Assembly: GCA_034509735.1 (NCBI GenBank)
Contig: JACGWO010000005.1
Coordinates: 21,570,383-21,634,382 of the forward strand
Length of the DNA stretch: 64,000 nt
DNA from: Sesamum alatum
Taxonomy: Eukaryota; Streptophyta; Magnoliopsida; Lamiales; Pedaliaceae
Reading direction: 5' to 3'
Below are positions 1-11,000 of this stretch, in pieces. Both the position numbers and the translations under genes were made by a program. The stretch's first letter is position 1. Each line of letters begins with the position of its first letter. Under the pieces are notes generated by a model that saw nothing but the letters and a program-made list of their open reading frames with translations, searched no databases and had not been told where the DNA came from.

Positions 1-1945
1 ATATGGCGTCTGGGATACCCTTTTAGATGGCGCCAAGTTCAAAACTTTGGCCGCCGTCTCAAGAGCGTATCCCCAGAAGGAAAGGGTAGTTCGGTAAAAT
101 TCATCATGGATCGGACCATGTCCAACAAGGTCCGATTCCTCCTTTCAGACACACCATTAAGCTGTGGTGTTCCAGGAGGGGTCCACTGAGAGAGAATCCC
201 ATTCTCTTTTAGATAATCAGTAAACTCACCACTCAAATACTCTCCACCTCGGTCCGACTGAAGGGCTTTGATCTTTCGGCCGGTTTGGTTCTCTACTTCA
301 AGTCTGTATTCCTTAAACCTTCCAAAGGATTCAGACTTGTACCTCATCAGGTAAACATAACCATACCGTGAGTGATCATTGGTAAAGGTTATGAAGTACG
401 AGTACCCACCTCTAGCCTGAGTATTTAGTGGACCACAGACATCTGTATGGATCAAATCCAACAGACCACTGGCTAGCGTACTTTGTCCAACAAAGGGTTT
501 CTTGGTCATCTTTCCCTTTAGACAGGATTCGCAGGTCGGTAGGTTGTCCAAATCGTCTATTTCTAGACTCTTTGAGTCTACCAACCTTCTTATCCTATCT
601 TTAGAGATATGACCTAACCTCGCATGCCATATCTGTGCGTTATTATGATCATCACGTTTTCGTTTGTGTTCTGCAGTCATAATCCAATTAGACTGTTGAA
701 GTATGTACAGACCGTTGAACAATGTACCAAGCAAATGAGAAATACCATCTTTGATAATGAAAAAATCGTTTTTATTGATGGTAAATTCATATCCCTCCTT
801 ATCAAGGACCGGGATGGAAACAATGTTTTTAATCTTGCTAGGTACATAGAAACAGTCGTTCAGTACAATCCTAACATGACTACTAATGGCTAACTCTAGT
901 GATCCTACGGCCTCCGCAGCAACGGCCTTGCCATCGCCTAGCCTCAGGATCATCTCATCCTTGGTTAGCCTTCTGCTTCTTTGCAGTGCCTGCAAATCAT
1001 TGCAGATGTGAGCACCACACCCGGTATCCAATACCCATGAAGCAGAATTAGTAATCATATTAACTTCAACCACAAACACACCTGGGTTGGAGAGGAGTTG
1101 TGGGCACTCCCTCTTCCAATGCCCTTTCCCTTGGCAATGCATGCAGACATCATTTGCCTTGGACTGCTGAGAACCACGGGCCTTCCCTTTCCCTTTGCTC
1201 GGTCCAACCGGAAGCAACAGGGACGCCCGCAGCGTGAGCAGGGGCCACAACCGTCTTCCCTTTGCCCTTCTTCCTCTTCCAGCGTCCGGCCCTCTTGCTA
1301 TTCGCCTTGGAGGTCGAAGCCTCTCCTATCAATACTGCCGGCGCCGACTTGTGGGTCGTTGCCTCCTATTGGACCAGCATGTTGATCAACTCATGAATAG
1401 ACTTCTCAAGTCCGTTCATGTTATAGTTTACAACGAACGGGTCATAGGATGGAGGAAGCGACTGGAGGATCACGTCAACGTACGTGTCATTGTTTAAGCC
1501 CAGCTTTAAGGTCCTCGAGTTTCTCCACTAGGGAGAGCATCTTGACCCCATGACTCTGTACAGACGCTCTTTCAGCAAGCTTGGTGCCAAAGAATGCTTT
1601 TGTGGCGGCATATCTAATATGCCTATCCGGAACCGCATAAACCTCGTTCATGCGGAGCATTATGGCGGAGACGTTGTCGAGCCTCTCATACTGCTTCTGG
1701 ATGTCGTTAGACATCGAAGCCAGTATGATACTGCGTAATTTCCAGTTGTCCTCATGCCATTTCTCGAACGTCAAATGTTCTTCAGGCATGGACCCCTCCG
1801 GTAAGTTGCTCGGTGGCGGCTCGTCCAAGACGTAGCCTTGGTTCTCGAAACCAAGGACAATCCTCAGGTTTCTCAGCCAGTCCGAGTAGTTCATTCCGTT
1901 GAATTTGTTAGTCTCAAGAATCATGGTTAACGGGTTCTTAGACAT
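1..1945 (-). pseudogene. CopA gag-pol, gag to integrase, decayed and cut by window start
   Basis: The frame opens at ATG 1945-1943 with the family's gag start (MSKNPLTMILETNKFNG). Comparison with CopD shows one extra T near 1492, a TAC to TAG stop at 1368-1366, an extra A near 1211 and a lost G near 88, so the product is broken into four frames. The 39-1250 stretch still reads as 403 residues: a CCHC knuckle (C36, C39, H44, C49), the aspartic protease motif DTGC at 75-78, a GAG-pre-integrase HHCC region (WHARLGH to CESCLKGK) and an integrase core with HTDVCGPL, QSDRGGEY and SERRN, giving D,D35E spacing. These make the nucleocapsid, polyprotein-cleaving protease and cDNA-inserting integrase in live copies. 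Reverse transcriptase and RNase H lie outside the window. Confidence 0.9.
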
Positions 1946-3742
1946 ATCTACATTAATGAAAATGTAAAGCAGAAATTAGCAGATGATGGTAATATTATTG
2001 TTCAAGTTGAAGACTTGGTCTTTTAGTCTTTAACCCTCCCACTATTTATACGAAAGTCCGCCACTCTCAAGTGGAGTTTCGGGAAACCATTTCCTAGTGG
2101 ACTTGGGATCCACAAGCGTAATCTCCAAGCCCCGCTTTTACGATTCACATGAAGAAGACCTCGTGGGAGATATCCAATATCATTCTCATCCAATGAGATT
2201 CCCAAGATATTTTGCCTCACCTATTCGCATGGTTCCGAGGACTCCAAGCGAACCATGTTACTCAGTGTTAGGCCCGACCCATCAACCAAATCATACCTCA
2301 AACTGTCGCCCCCCACGACTCGTGAGATAGGGAAACAACGAGCGCAGTCTTTTTGTTCACAACAATAGTGCAGCTTTCCCCTATTCCAAGTGTGCCACGA
2401 CTCGTGAGACCACACTTGGGTAGTGGTAGCTTCCTCACCACATTGCTGTGGATGGAAGGCTCGGACAGACCAAAATACTATTTTGATCCAAGTCCGTTCT
2501 GGGCCTAATATTTAATTTGGTCCAACCAAATGAGAGTTTGTGTATGACCGAGACCTCATCACATTATTGTGTTTTAGCATGCATAAATATCCAATATTTA
2601 AAGCGATAAATAAATATGCCGCATGCAGAAAACATAGCATACCCCTGTTAGGATGATCACAAGCCCAACCTATGCGACCCACTGAGCCCGCAGTGAGTCT
2701 ATGGTCTGTCTAGGGTGGTCCTAAATTATTACAATAATAATAAACCCATTGTCATTCCAATGGGCCTTGAAGTGCTTCTTGTTTCACGCCTTGATGCTCC
2801 TCCTTGGGGTCTCCGACTCCAATTTCTTGTTAAAATTGAAACCTCACCAATCGTATCTACTCTCATTACAACTGAAAGTAATACATCGGTAATAAAGAAA
2901 ACAAGCCTTAACATCATGAGGCTGAAAATACGGGAGATGATAGTCCCAAAAACAAGAGGCACGCAGGCCCCACCCAACAGAAAATAAATGATCATACATT
3001 CATCCATACATAAGGTCTAGGGCTCTTGTGATCATCCAATGTTGATTCCATCAACTCACATAACATAATTATTCCAAATAATCATGCATAAATAACCAAT
3101 GGATATTCCAAATACCCAAGTGATGTCCAACATCACAAAAGCATAAATATACAAATAATATGCAAAATTCAAATTTTAAATTTAATGAACATTTTAAACA
3201 ATGCATCCAATGCATGTATTAATCCCAAATTAATTAAGCAAATTTAATTCAAGGAATAATCCAATTATCCCAAAATAAAAAATGCAAAATTAACATATTT
3301 TCAGAATATTGTGCACAAAATACAGAAAATCGAATTTTCCGAAAAAAATCGAAAAACGGCACAAAACGGCCCAGCCGTTGTGCTGGCCGGCCGCCCGCGC
3401 GCACAGGCAGCGCTCGTGTGCGCACAGGCAGCAAGCCTGCGCGTCCTGCGCACGCGCGCTCTGTCCGCGCGCTGGCAGCAGCCGGCTGCCAACCGATCCC
3501 AAATTTTTTTTTTTTTGTTTTTCAAAAACTGTTTCAGCACAATAACATTAATATTATTCTGAAAATAAGCATGCAATTTTAGATCCAATCTAACAAAATT
3601 AAGCATGCCAAAAGTCCATTAAATCCAAACAATTGAATCATCATATTATTCATATATTTATGTAATCTAACATGCCAATAAAGCCATTTAAAAGCAAGTA
3701 GATCATGCCAAACACATAGATCTATGCCCCTTACATCGAACC
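1946..3742 (-). other. CopA 5' leader between primer site and gag
   Basis: This 1.8 kb untranslated leader has counterparts in CopD (26124-27875) and CopE (47170-48672). It holds short hairpins with a TCCAA loop, for example at 2169-2181, 2184-2198, 2515-2531, 2584-2600, 3068-3082, 3120-3136 and 3201-3215. A G+C-rich palindromic block at about 3370-3490 differs strongly between copies and is followed by a homopolymer run at 3507-3520. A small sense-strand frame at 3007-2729 (92 residues, hydrophobic N-terminal half) is also open in the two other leaders; I cannot show that it is translated. Confidence 0.75.
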
Positions 3743-3756
3743 GGGCTCTGATACCA
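3743..3756 (-). promoter_or_regulatory. Primer binding site of CopA
   Basis: On the minus strand this reads TGGTATCAGAGCCC, the usual plant copia site that pairs with the 3' end of initiator tRNA-Met to prime minus-strand cDNA. It lies two bases inside the LTR end (CA complement at 3759-3760). Confidence 0.93.
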
Positions 3757-3758
3757 CT

Positions 3759-5967
3759 TGAAGGACAAGCGGATTCGCCCGGGAGCGCGAGCGGAAGCGA
3801 GAAAAGCGAGAAATTGCGTAAATTTAAATCAAATTCAAAATACGCGAATCTCAAGGGTGTAACCTTGGGTGCTCAACCGGGCGTTCGATGTAGGATGTGT
3901 AAATATTAAAACATATATTTAAACACATAGGGCATAGATATACAAATGAAATCAATCAAAGCGTAATAAACCGTTACCTTTGATTGTTTAGCGTATGCTC
4001 CCGGCTACTAGCGTTGTTCCTTCTCCGGAATGCTCACGAAATCCAAACGTATGGATTCTCCAAAGGTGATCCACACCACACCGGAAGAAACACACGTTCT
4101 TCTTGCTAGAAAAAGAACGGGTTTAGGAAGGAATCGGTTTAAGAGAAGAACACTATGAATTAGTGTTCTCTTAAACTTACTTTGTTCTTCTTCTTGATTC
4201 AAAATCAAGTGAAGAACACAAGTGTAAGAGAGGGAGGGAGCACGAAATTTTGAGAGAGAGGAGAGGATTTTTGTCTTTTCTTTTTCCTAGAAAAAGATGA
4301 ATAATGAATCACTTTTGCTTGGTGTTGTATATTCTAATATATATACATAATTAATGTGATTATTGGAATGTGTCTAGGTTCATTCCAATCAATCACCATC
4401 AATTCTTCAATCAAGCCTACCAAAATTTATGGTATGATCAAATCATACCAAAATGGAAGAGCTGATTGGAGTTGATTTGTCTCTTTCCAAAAGAGATAAG
4501 TCAACATACCACCTAGCATGAAACATGGCTGATTTTGCTTCCTCCAAGGGACCGTGTCGGCCATGTTTAATTAAGGAAAGAAGTCCAACTTCTTCCCATC
4601 CCAAATTAGGAATTATTTCTCCTCTCGGGTATAATTTAACGGACTGGGATTTATCGTAATCCAATTACGACGAACCCAATATTAAATCCAATTTAATGTC
4701 CACTTAAATTATTTCCCGTTGATCTTTTAATCCAATTAAAAGATCCAACGTCTCAACATCTCAACTTTCCATATTTAATCGAAAATCTAATTTACCGATT
4801 AAATGAAAGCCCGATACAATATCGGCCCGTCCATCCAATGGACTTTCCCTTAAGTAATCCAATTACTTATTTTATCTTTCGAGATTAACTCCAAGTCGAT
4901 CTCTCAACCTCCTCGGTGATTTGTGTGTGACCCTTTAGGTTCACCCTCAGCTAGACTTGGGCCCGTGTCCCACAAGGGCCCATTACCATGGGTGGCCGTC
5001 TAGCAACGGTCCATGGCACTAGAGACTAGGTGAATTGGCATGACCATTTAGGCGCCAATTCCGTACGGGTACGATCCTTCCGTCTACCATCTCCCGGCCT
5101 TAGTCTAGGGTATGGAATTGGGCGTCGGTTCCCATCCTTGACTAGGCATCTATGCTTAATACTCGAGACCACGTATGCTTCATTGCATCGAACACAGGAA
5201 CCATTCCCTGTTCGACCAACCACTGTGGCCACAGCTTTAAACAGCATGAACGTGTCTCCGAGTGCATAGGAGATACCTCTGTCACATACTGACAGGGGAC
5301 GGATCCTCTTCTTGGAATCCACCGTCCTTGCTACACATTCCGACTGCACTAGACAAGGCTTATAATGATCATCTTACAGAATGATCACCTCTCGCCAGAT
5401 CCAAGATACAGCCGTCCTATGCACGTGACTGCCATGATTCCTCAAGTCTGAGGATTACTCCCGAAGTATCGGAACCGGGGAAATCCAATCATACCGACCA
5501 AGCCTCCAAGGCTTCCATATGATGATCCCCGCGAGTCAGTCCAGTCGGCTCGACCCCAGTCGACCAACCCATCAAGATTGTGTAGGCATCCCACGCCTGT
5601 CGCTGATGAAACACGGCACTCATCCAATGAACACGACTCTTGACGCAAGTCCCAATAGGACTCTCGATGCCCTATTCGAGGTCCTCGACTTGGAACGTTT
5701 CAGACCCAACCCTTAATCAGTTTGGTTTCATTGACCACCATCCAATGCGTGGCCCAACTGCATGAGTTGTTATCCATGGTCTGTGGGCTTTGTTGTGATA
5801 TAAGTTAAATGCCGTTTTAACAAATGTAAAGTGAGCACAACAAAGTAGGTACCAATAGTGACGAACACTCACTTTATTCATCACATAATAATATTACAAT
5901 TACATCGAGCTGTATAATAGGTTACAAATCGCCAAACCTATTGGCTTTCTGGTCACCTATTCTAACA
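3759..5967 (-). repeat. L1: 5' LTR of CopA (2209 bp)
   Basis: The ends on the minus strand are TGTTAGAATAGG (5967 side) and CTTGTCCTTCA (3759 side), a normal TG...CA LTR. At 2.2 kb it is long for Ty1/copia. A TATATATA box lies at 4338-4345, followed in element sense by a CT-rich stretch, so transcription probably starts near 4300-4200. Between 4578 and 4903 there is a run of hairpins with the loop TCCAA. The 9-bp stem 5827-5835 / 5868-5876 (TAAAGTGAG) marks LTR subfamily I. Frames open on both strands at 5026-5349 recur in every copy but have no recognisable domain. Confidence 0.93.
4338..4345 (-). promoter_or_regulatory. Candidate TATA box of the L1 LTR promoter
   Basis: TATATATA inside a TGTATAT...ATATACA inverted repeat, upstream in element sense of the CT-rich region. 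The same box is found in the other full LTRs, for example 21779-21788 in L5. This is inference from position and sequence only. Confidence 0.45.
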
Positions 5968-8021
5968 CATGTGGCTAGAGGAGAAACAAAAAGGTACAAT
6001 AATTTAAATAGAAACATACATTTTTCGTTTCACATGTACAACGGGCAACAATCTTTGATTCTCTTTTCGTTCCTTTTCCGTTCACCTTAGGATTCAAATT
6101 AGAACCCCTCTAATTTGTCCACACCACAGAAATGGAAGTAAATCTAGATCTACTGCTAGGTAGAAGCTAGATCAAGGAAGAAACGAAAACGTATTACACT
6201 ATTGATTAGTGTATACGTATTTCTCATGTTCTCATTTTGAATCCAATTCAAAGAGAACTCAAAAGAAGGAGAAAAGGCTGGAAATTTTCGTGTCTTGTGT
6301 GCTAGGGAGTGCAAGTTAGAGAGATCAAAGTGTATACATGTGTTGTGTAGTTGTAGGTAGTTTCCAAAACCACCTACACACTAATGCACAACTTATGCTC
6401 AACCTCCAACCATGTTAGCACAATATGTGGACCACCTAGCCATCATGGAAAGCCACATCATTGCTTACATGGAGCCACATCATTGCTTACATGGAGGATT
6501 TTCAACTCCTCTTAAACTTGCATCAAACCTTTGAGCTTTGATTTCAAGTCATGGACCGGTTTTGACCGGTCTTGATTTAATCAAATTAAATCAAGTGATC
6601 CATGGGTTTTAAATTAATCTAATTAATTTTAAACCTTATTGAAATCCAAAAGTTCATTTAATCCAATTAAATAAACATAAGCTCAAACACTAATTAATTG
6701 ATCCAATCAATTAATTAAACGAAACTCAATAAATTAATCCAATTAATTTAAAGGTATTGAGCCCAAAATTAATTAATCCAATTAATTAATTCTTGGGCCA
6801 TCCATCCAATGGATTTTTCCAATAAATGATCCCATCATTTATATTCTCCTTGAATTAATTTAATCCAATTAAATTAATTCACTTCTTCCAAAATTAATTC
6901 CAAATTAATTCCACTACTTCCATAGTGATTTGTGTGTGACTCTTTAGGTTCACCCTCAGCTAAACTTGGGCTTGTGTCCAACACAATTGATTAATTAAAT
7001 CCAATTTAATTAATTATTTCTAATTTACCATTAATCAGAAATGCCCGTTACCATGGGTGGCCGTCTAGCAACGGTCCATGGCACTAGAGACTAGGTGAAT
7101 GTTGGCGTGAACATTTAGGCTCCGAATTCCATACAGGTACAGTCCTTTGTCAACCATCTCCCGGCCTTAGTCTAGGGCATGGAATTGGGTGTCGGTTCCC
7201 ATCCTGGACTAGACAACTATGCTACAAACTCGAGACGCGTTTACTCTATTGATCGACCTAGGGAACCATTCCCTACTCGACCAATCGCTACGGCCGTAGA
7301 CTTAATGAGTCGAAACCATCTCAGAGCGCATAGGAGACATAGCTGTCAAATACTGACAGGGACAGATTCTATCTTGGAATCCACCGTCCTCACTACATAC
7401 TCCGACTGCCCTGGACAAGGCTTATAATGACCATATCAAAGACATGGTCACCTCTTGCCAAATCCAAGATACAACCTTCATATGCAAGCGACTGCCATGA
7501 TTCCTCAAGTCCGAGGACTAATCCCGTACTATCGGAACCGAGAATTCCAGTCATACCGACCAAGCCTCCAAGACTTCCATATGACGATTCTCGCGAGTCA
7601 GTTCAGTCAGTCGACTACTTTGCCAACTAACCCACTAAAATTGCATAGACGACCCACGTCTTGCACTGATGAAACTCGGCACTCACCGAGTGAATGCAAT
7701 ACTTAGTGCAAGTCTCTATAGGACACTCAAGGCCCAGTCTCGAGGTCCTCGACTTGGAACGTTTTAGACCGACCCTCAAGGAGTTGGTTTCATAGCCGCC
7801 AACCTATGCGCAGCTCAACTCAATGGGTTTTACCAATCAGTCTGTGGGCATTTGTTGTGACATTGAAACACCATTCAAATGTAAGTAGTAAGCACAACAA
7901 ACACATTTTGCCAATGATGAATACTTACTTCATCCATCAGTATAATATTACTTTGATAAAGATCGACGAATAGTTTCCAAAAGAACCAATCCAATTGACT
8001 TTCTGGTCACTTATTCTAACA
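5968..8021 (-). repeat. L2: diverged LTR of a related copia family, truncated
   Basis: The high-coordinate end reads CTTATTCTAACA, the complement of a TGTTAGAATAAG start. The segments around 6930-6970 (GTGTGACTCTTTAGGTTCACC), 7046-7100 (CCATGGGTGGCCGTC and what follows) and 7160-7740 align with L1 but with many changes, so this is a sister family. Its CA end is missing because CopA inserted at 5967/5968. Between 6571 and 7014 it carries at least eleven hairpins, mostly with the loop TCCAA and with A+T-rich stems of up to 16 bp. A 22-bp direct repeat lies at about 6444-6490. No internal region is seen. Confidence 0.85.
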
Positions 8022-11000
8022 TAGATGACTTATTTCTGGCTATAAATATATTCGTATCGACTCTAAGAATCAATATTAAAGCCACTCTTCGATTATACAA
8101 CTAGGTCTCCATCTTATTCAACATGAAATTACACTAGTACTACATCTAGAACACTCGTTTGAGCCATGGACTCAGCTTTGTAATTACGCGCAACGACAAA
8201 CTCCTTTAAACGAATTTAGACACTAATGCCTTTTATCTTTGTCATATCGAGAGCATGCTCAACCTTCGTAATCAATCGTGTGTCCGGATACATGCCTAAT
8301 CGTCAACACAATCATAGGAAACACCTTGTGTTTTCAGTCCTTATCATTGACTGATAGATGACTCATTCCTGGCTATAAATATATTCGTATCGACTCTAAG
8401 AATCAATATTAAAGCCACTCTTCGATTATACGACTAGGACTCGATCTTAGTCAACATAAAAATGCACTAGGACTCCATCTTGAAAACTCGTTTGATCCAT
8501 GGCCTCAACTTTTGTACCTTTCCCCAACGAATTTAGACACTAATTCCCTTTTATCTTTTCCATATCGAGGGCTTGGTCACCCTTCGTAATCAATCTTACG
8601 TCCGGATACACGCCTAATACTCAACACAATAGTAGGAAACACCTTGTGTTTTCACTCCTTATCATGGACAAATAGATGACTCATTACTGGCTATAAATAT
8701 ATTCGTATCATCTCTAATAATTAATATTAAAGCCACTCTTCGATTATACGACTAAGAATCCATCTTATTCAACATAAAAATGCACTAGGACTACATCTTG
8801 AACACTCGTTTGATCCATGGACTCAGCTTTGTATTTGTGCGTAACGACAAACTCCTTTAAATGAATTTAGACACTAATTCCCTTTAATCTTTGCCATATC
8901 GGGGCTTAGTCAACCTTCGTAATCAATCGTACGTTCGGATACAAGCCTAATACTCAACACAATTGTAGGAAACACCTTGTGCTTTCAGTCCTTATCATTG
9001 ACTGATAGATGACTCATTACAGGCTATAAATGTATTTATATCGACTCTAATAATCAATATTAAAGCCACTCTTCGATTATACGACTAGAAATCCATCTTA
9101 TTCAACATAAAAATGCACTAGGACTGCATCTTGAACACTCGTTTGATCCATGGACTCAACTTTTGTACCTTTGGCCAACGACAAACTCCTTTAAACGAAT
9201 TTAGACAGTAATTCCATTTTATCTTTGCCATATCGAGGGCTTGGTCACCCTTCGTAATCAATCTTACATCCGGATACACGCCTAATACTCAACACAATCG
9301 TAGGAAACACCTTGTGCTTACAGTCCATATCATTGACTGATAGATTACTCATTACTGGCTATAAATATATTCGTATTGACTCTAATAATCAATCTTAAGG
9401 CAACTCTTCGATTATACGACTCGGAATCCATCTTATTCAACATAAAAATGCACTAGGACTGCATCTTGAACACTCATTTGAGTCATGGACTCAACGTTTG
9501 TACCTTTGTCCAACGACGAACTCGTTTAAACGAATTTAGACACTAATTACCTTTTATCTTTGCCATATCGAGGGCTTGGTCACCCTTTGTAATCAATCGT
9601 ACGTCCGGTAAATGCCTAATACTCAACACAATGGTAGGAAACACCTTGTGTTTTCAGTCGTTATCATTGACTGATAGATGACTCATTTTTTGCTATAAAT
9701 ATATTCGTATCGACACTAAGAATCGATATTAAAGCCACTCTTCGATTATACGACTAGGACTCCATCTTATTCAACATAAAATTACACTAGTACTACATCT
9801 AGAACACTCGTTTGAGGCATGGACTCAGCTTTGTATTTGTGCGTAACGACAAACTCCTTTAAACAAATTTAGACACTAATTCCCTTTAATCTTTGCCATA
9901 TCAAGGGCTTGGTCAACCTTCGTATTCAATCGTACATTCGGATACAAGCCTAATACTCAACACATTCGTAGGAAACACCTTGTGCTTTCAGTCCTTATCA
10001 TTGACTGATAGATTACTCATTACTGGCTATAAATATATTCATATCGACTCTAATAATCAATATTAAAGCCACTCTTCGATTATACGACTAGGAATCCATC
10101 TTATTCAAGATAAAAATGCACTAGGACTGCATCTTGAACACTCGTTTGAGCCATGGACTCAACTTTTGTACCTTTGTCCAACGACGAACTCCTTTAAATG
10201 AATTTAGACACTAATTACCTTTTATCTTTGCCATATCGAGGGCTTGGTCACTCTTCGTAATCAATCGTACATCCGGTACATGCCTAATACTCAACACAAT
10301 CGTAGGAAACACCTTGTGTTTTCAGTCCTTATCATTGACTGATAGATGACTCATTTTTTGCTATAAATATATTCGTATCGACCCTAAGAATCAATATTAA
10401 TGCCACTCTTCGATTATACGACTAGGACACCATCTTATTCAACATAAAATTACACTAGTACTACATCTAGAACACTCGTTTGAGCCATGGACTCAACTTT
10501 GTAATTAAGCGCAACGACAAACTCCTTTAAACGAATTTAGACACTAATTCCCTTTTATCTTTGTCATATCGAGAGCATGCTCAACCTTCGTAATCAATCG
10601 TGTGTCCGGATAATTGTCTAATACTCAACACAATCATAGGAAACACATTGTGTTTTCAGTCCTTATCATTGACTGATAGATGACTCATTTCTGGCTATAA
10701 ATATATTCGTATCGACTCTAAGAATCAATATTAAAGCCACTCTTCGATTATACGACTAGGACTCGATCTTATTCAATATAAAAATGCACTAGGACTGCAT
10801 CTTGAAAACTCGTTTGAGCTATGGACTCGACTTTTGTACCTTTGCCCAAAGACGAACACCTTTAAACGAATTTAGACACTAATTCCTTTTTATCTTTGCC
10901 ATATCGAGGGCTTGGTCACCCTTCGTAATCAATCGTACGTCCGGATACATGCCTAATACTCAACACAATCTTAGAAAACACCTTGTGTTTTTAGTCCTTA

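Larger units (their letters stand above)
1..5967 (-). mobile_element. CopA: Ty1/copia LTR retrotransposon, 3' part outside window
   Basis: Read on the minus strand, the parts run 5' LTR (3759-5967), TGGTATCAGAGCCC primer site, 1.8 kb leader, gag from position 1945, protease and integrase. The window start cuts it inside the integrase. The order protease-integrase before reverse transcriptase, known from the other copies here, defines Ty1/copia rather than Ty3/gypsy. It interrupts the older LTR L2 at 5967/5968, so the 5 bp CATGT at 5968-5972 should reappear beyond its 3' LTR outside the window. Frameshifts and a stop make this copy non-autonomous. Confidence 0.93.

Noticed and set aside
3743..3756. 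tRNA-Met gene
   Set aside because: Only the 14-base complement of the tRNA 3' end is present beside the LTR, so it is a primer binding site; no cloverleaf is found.
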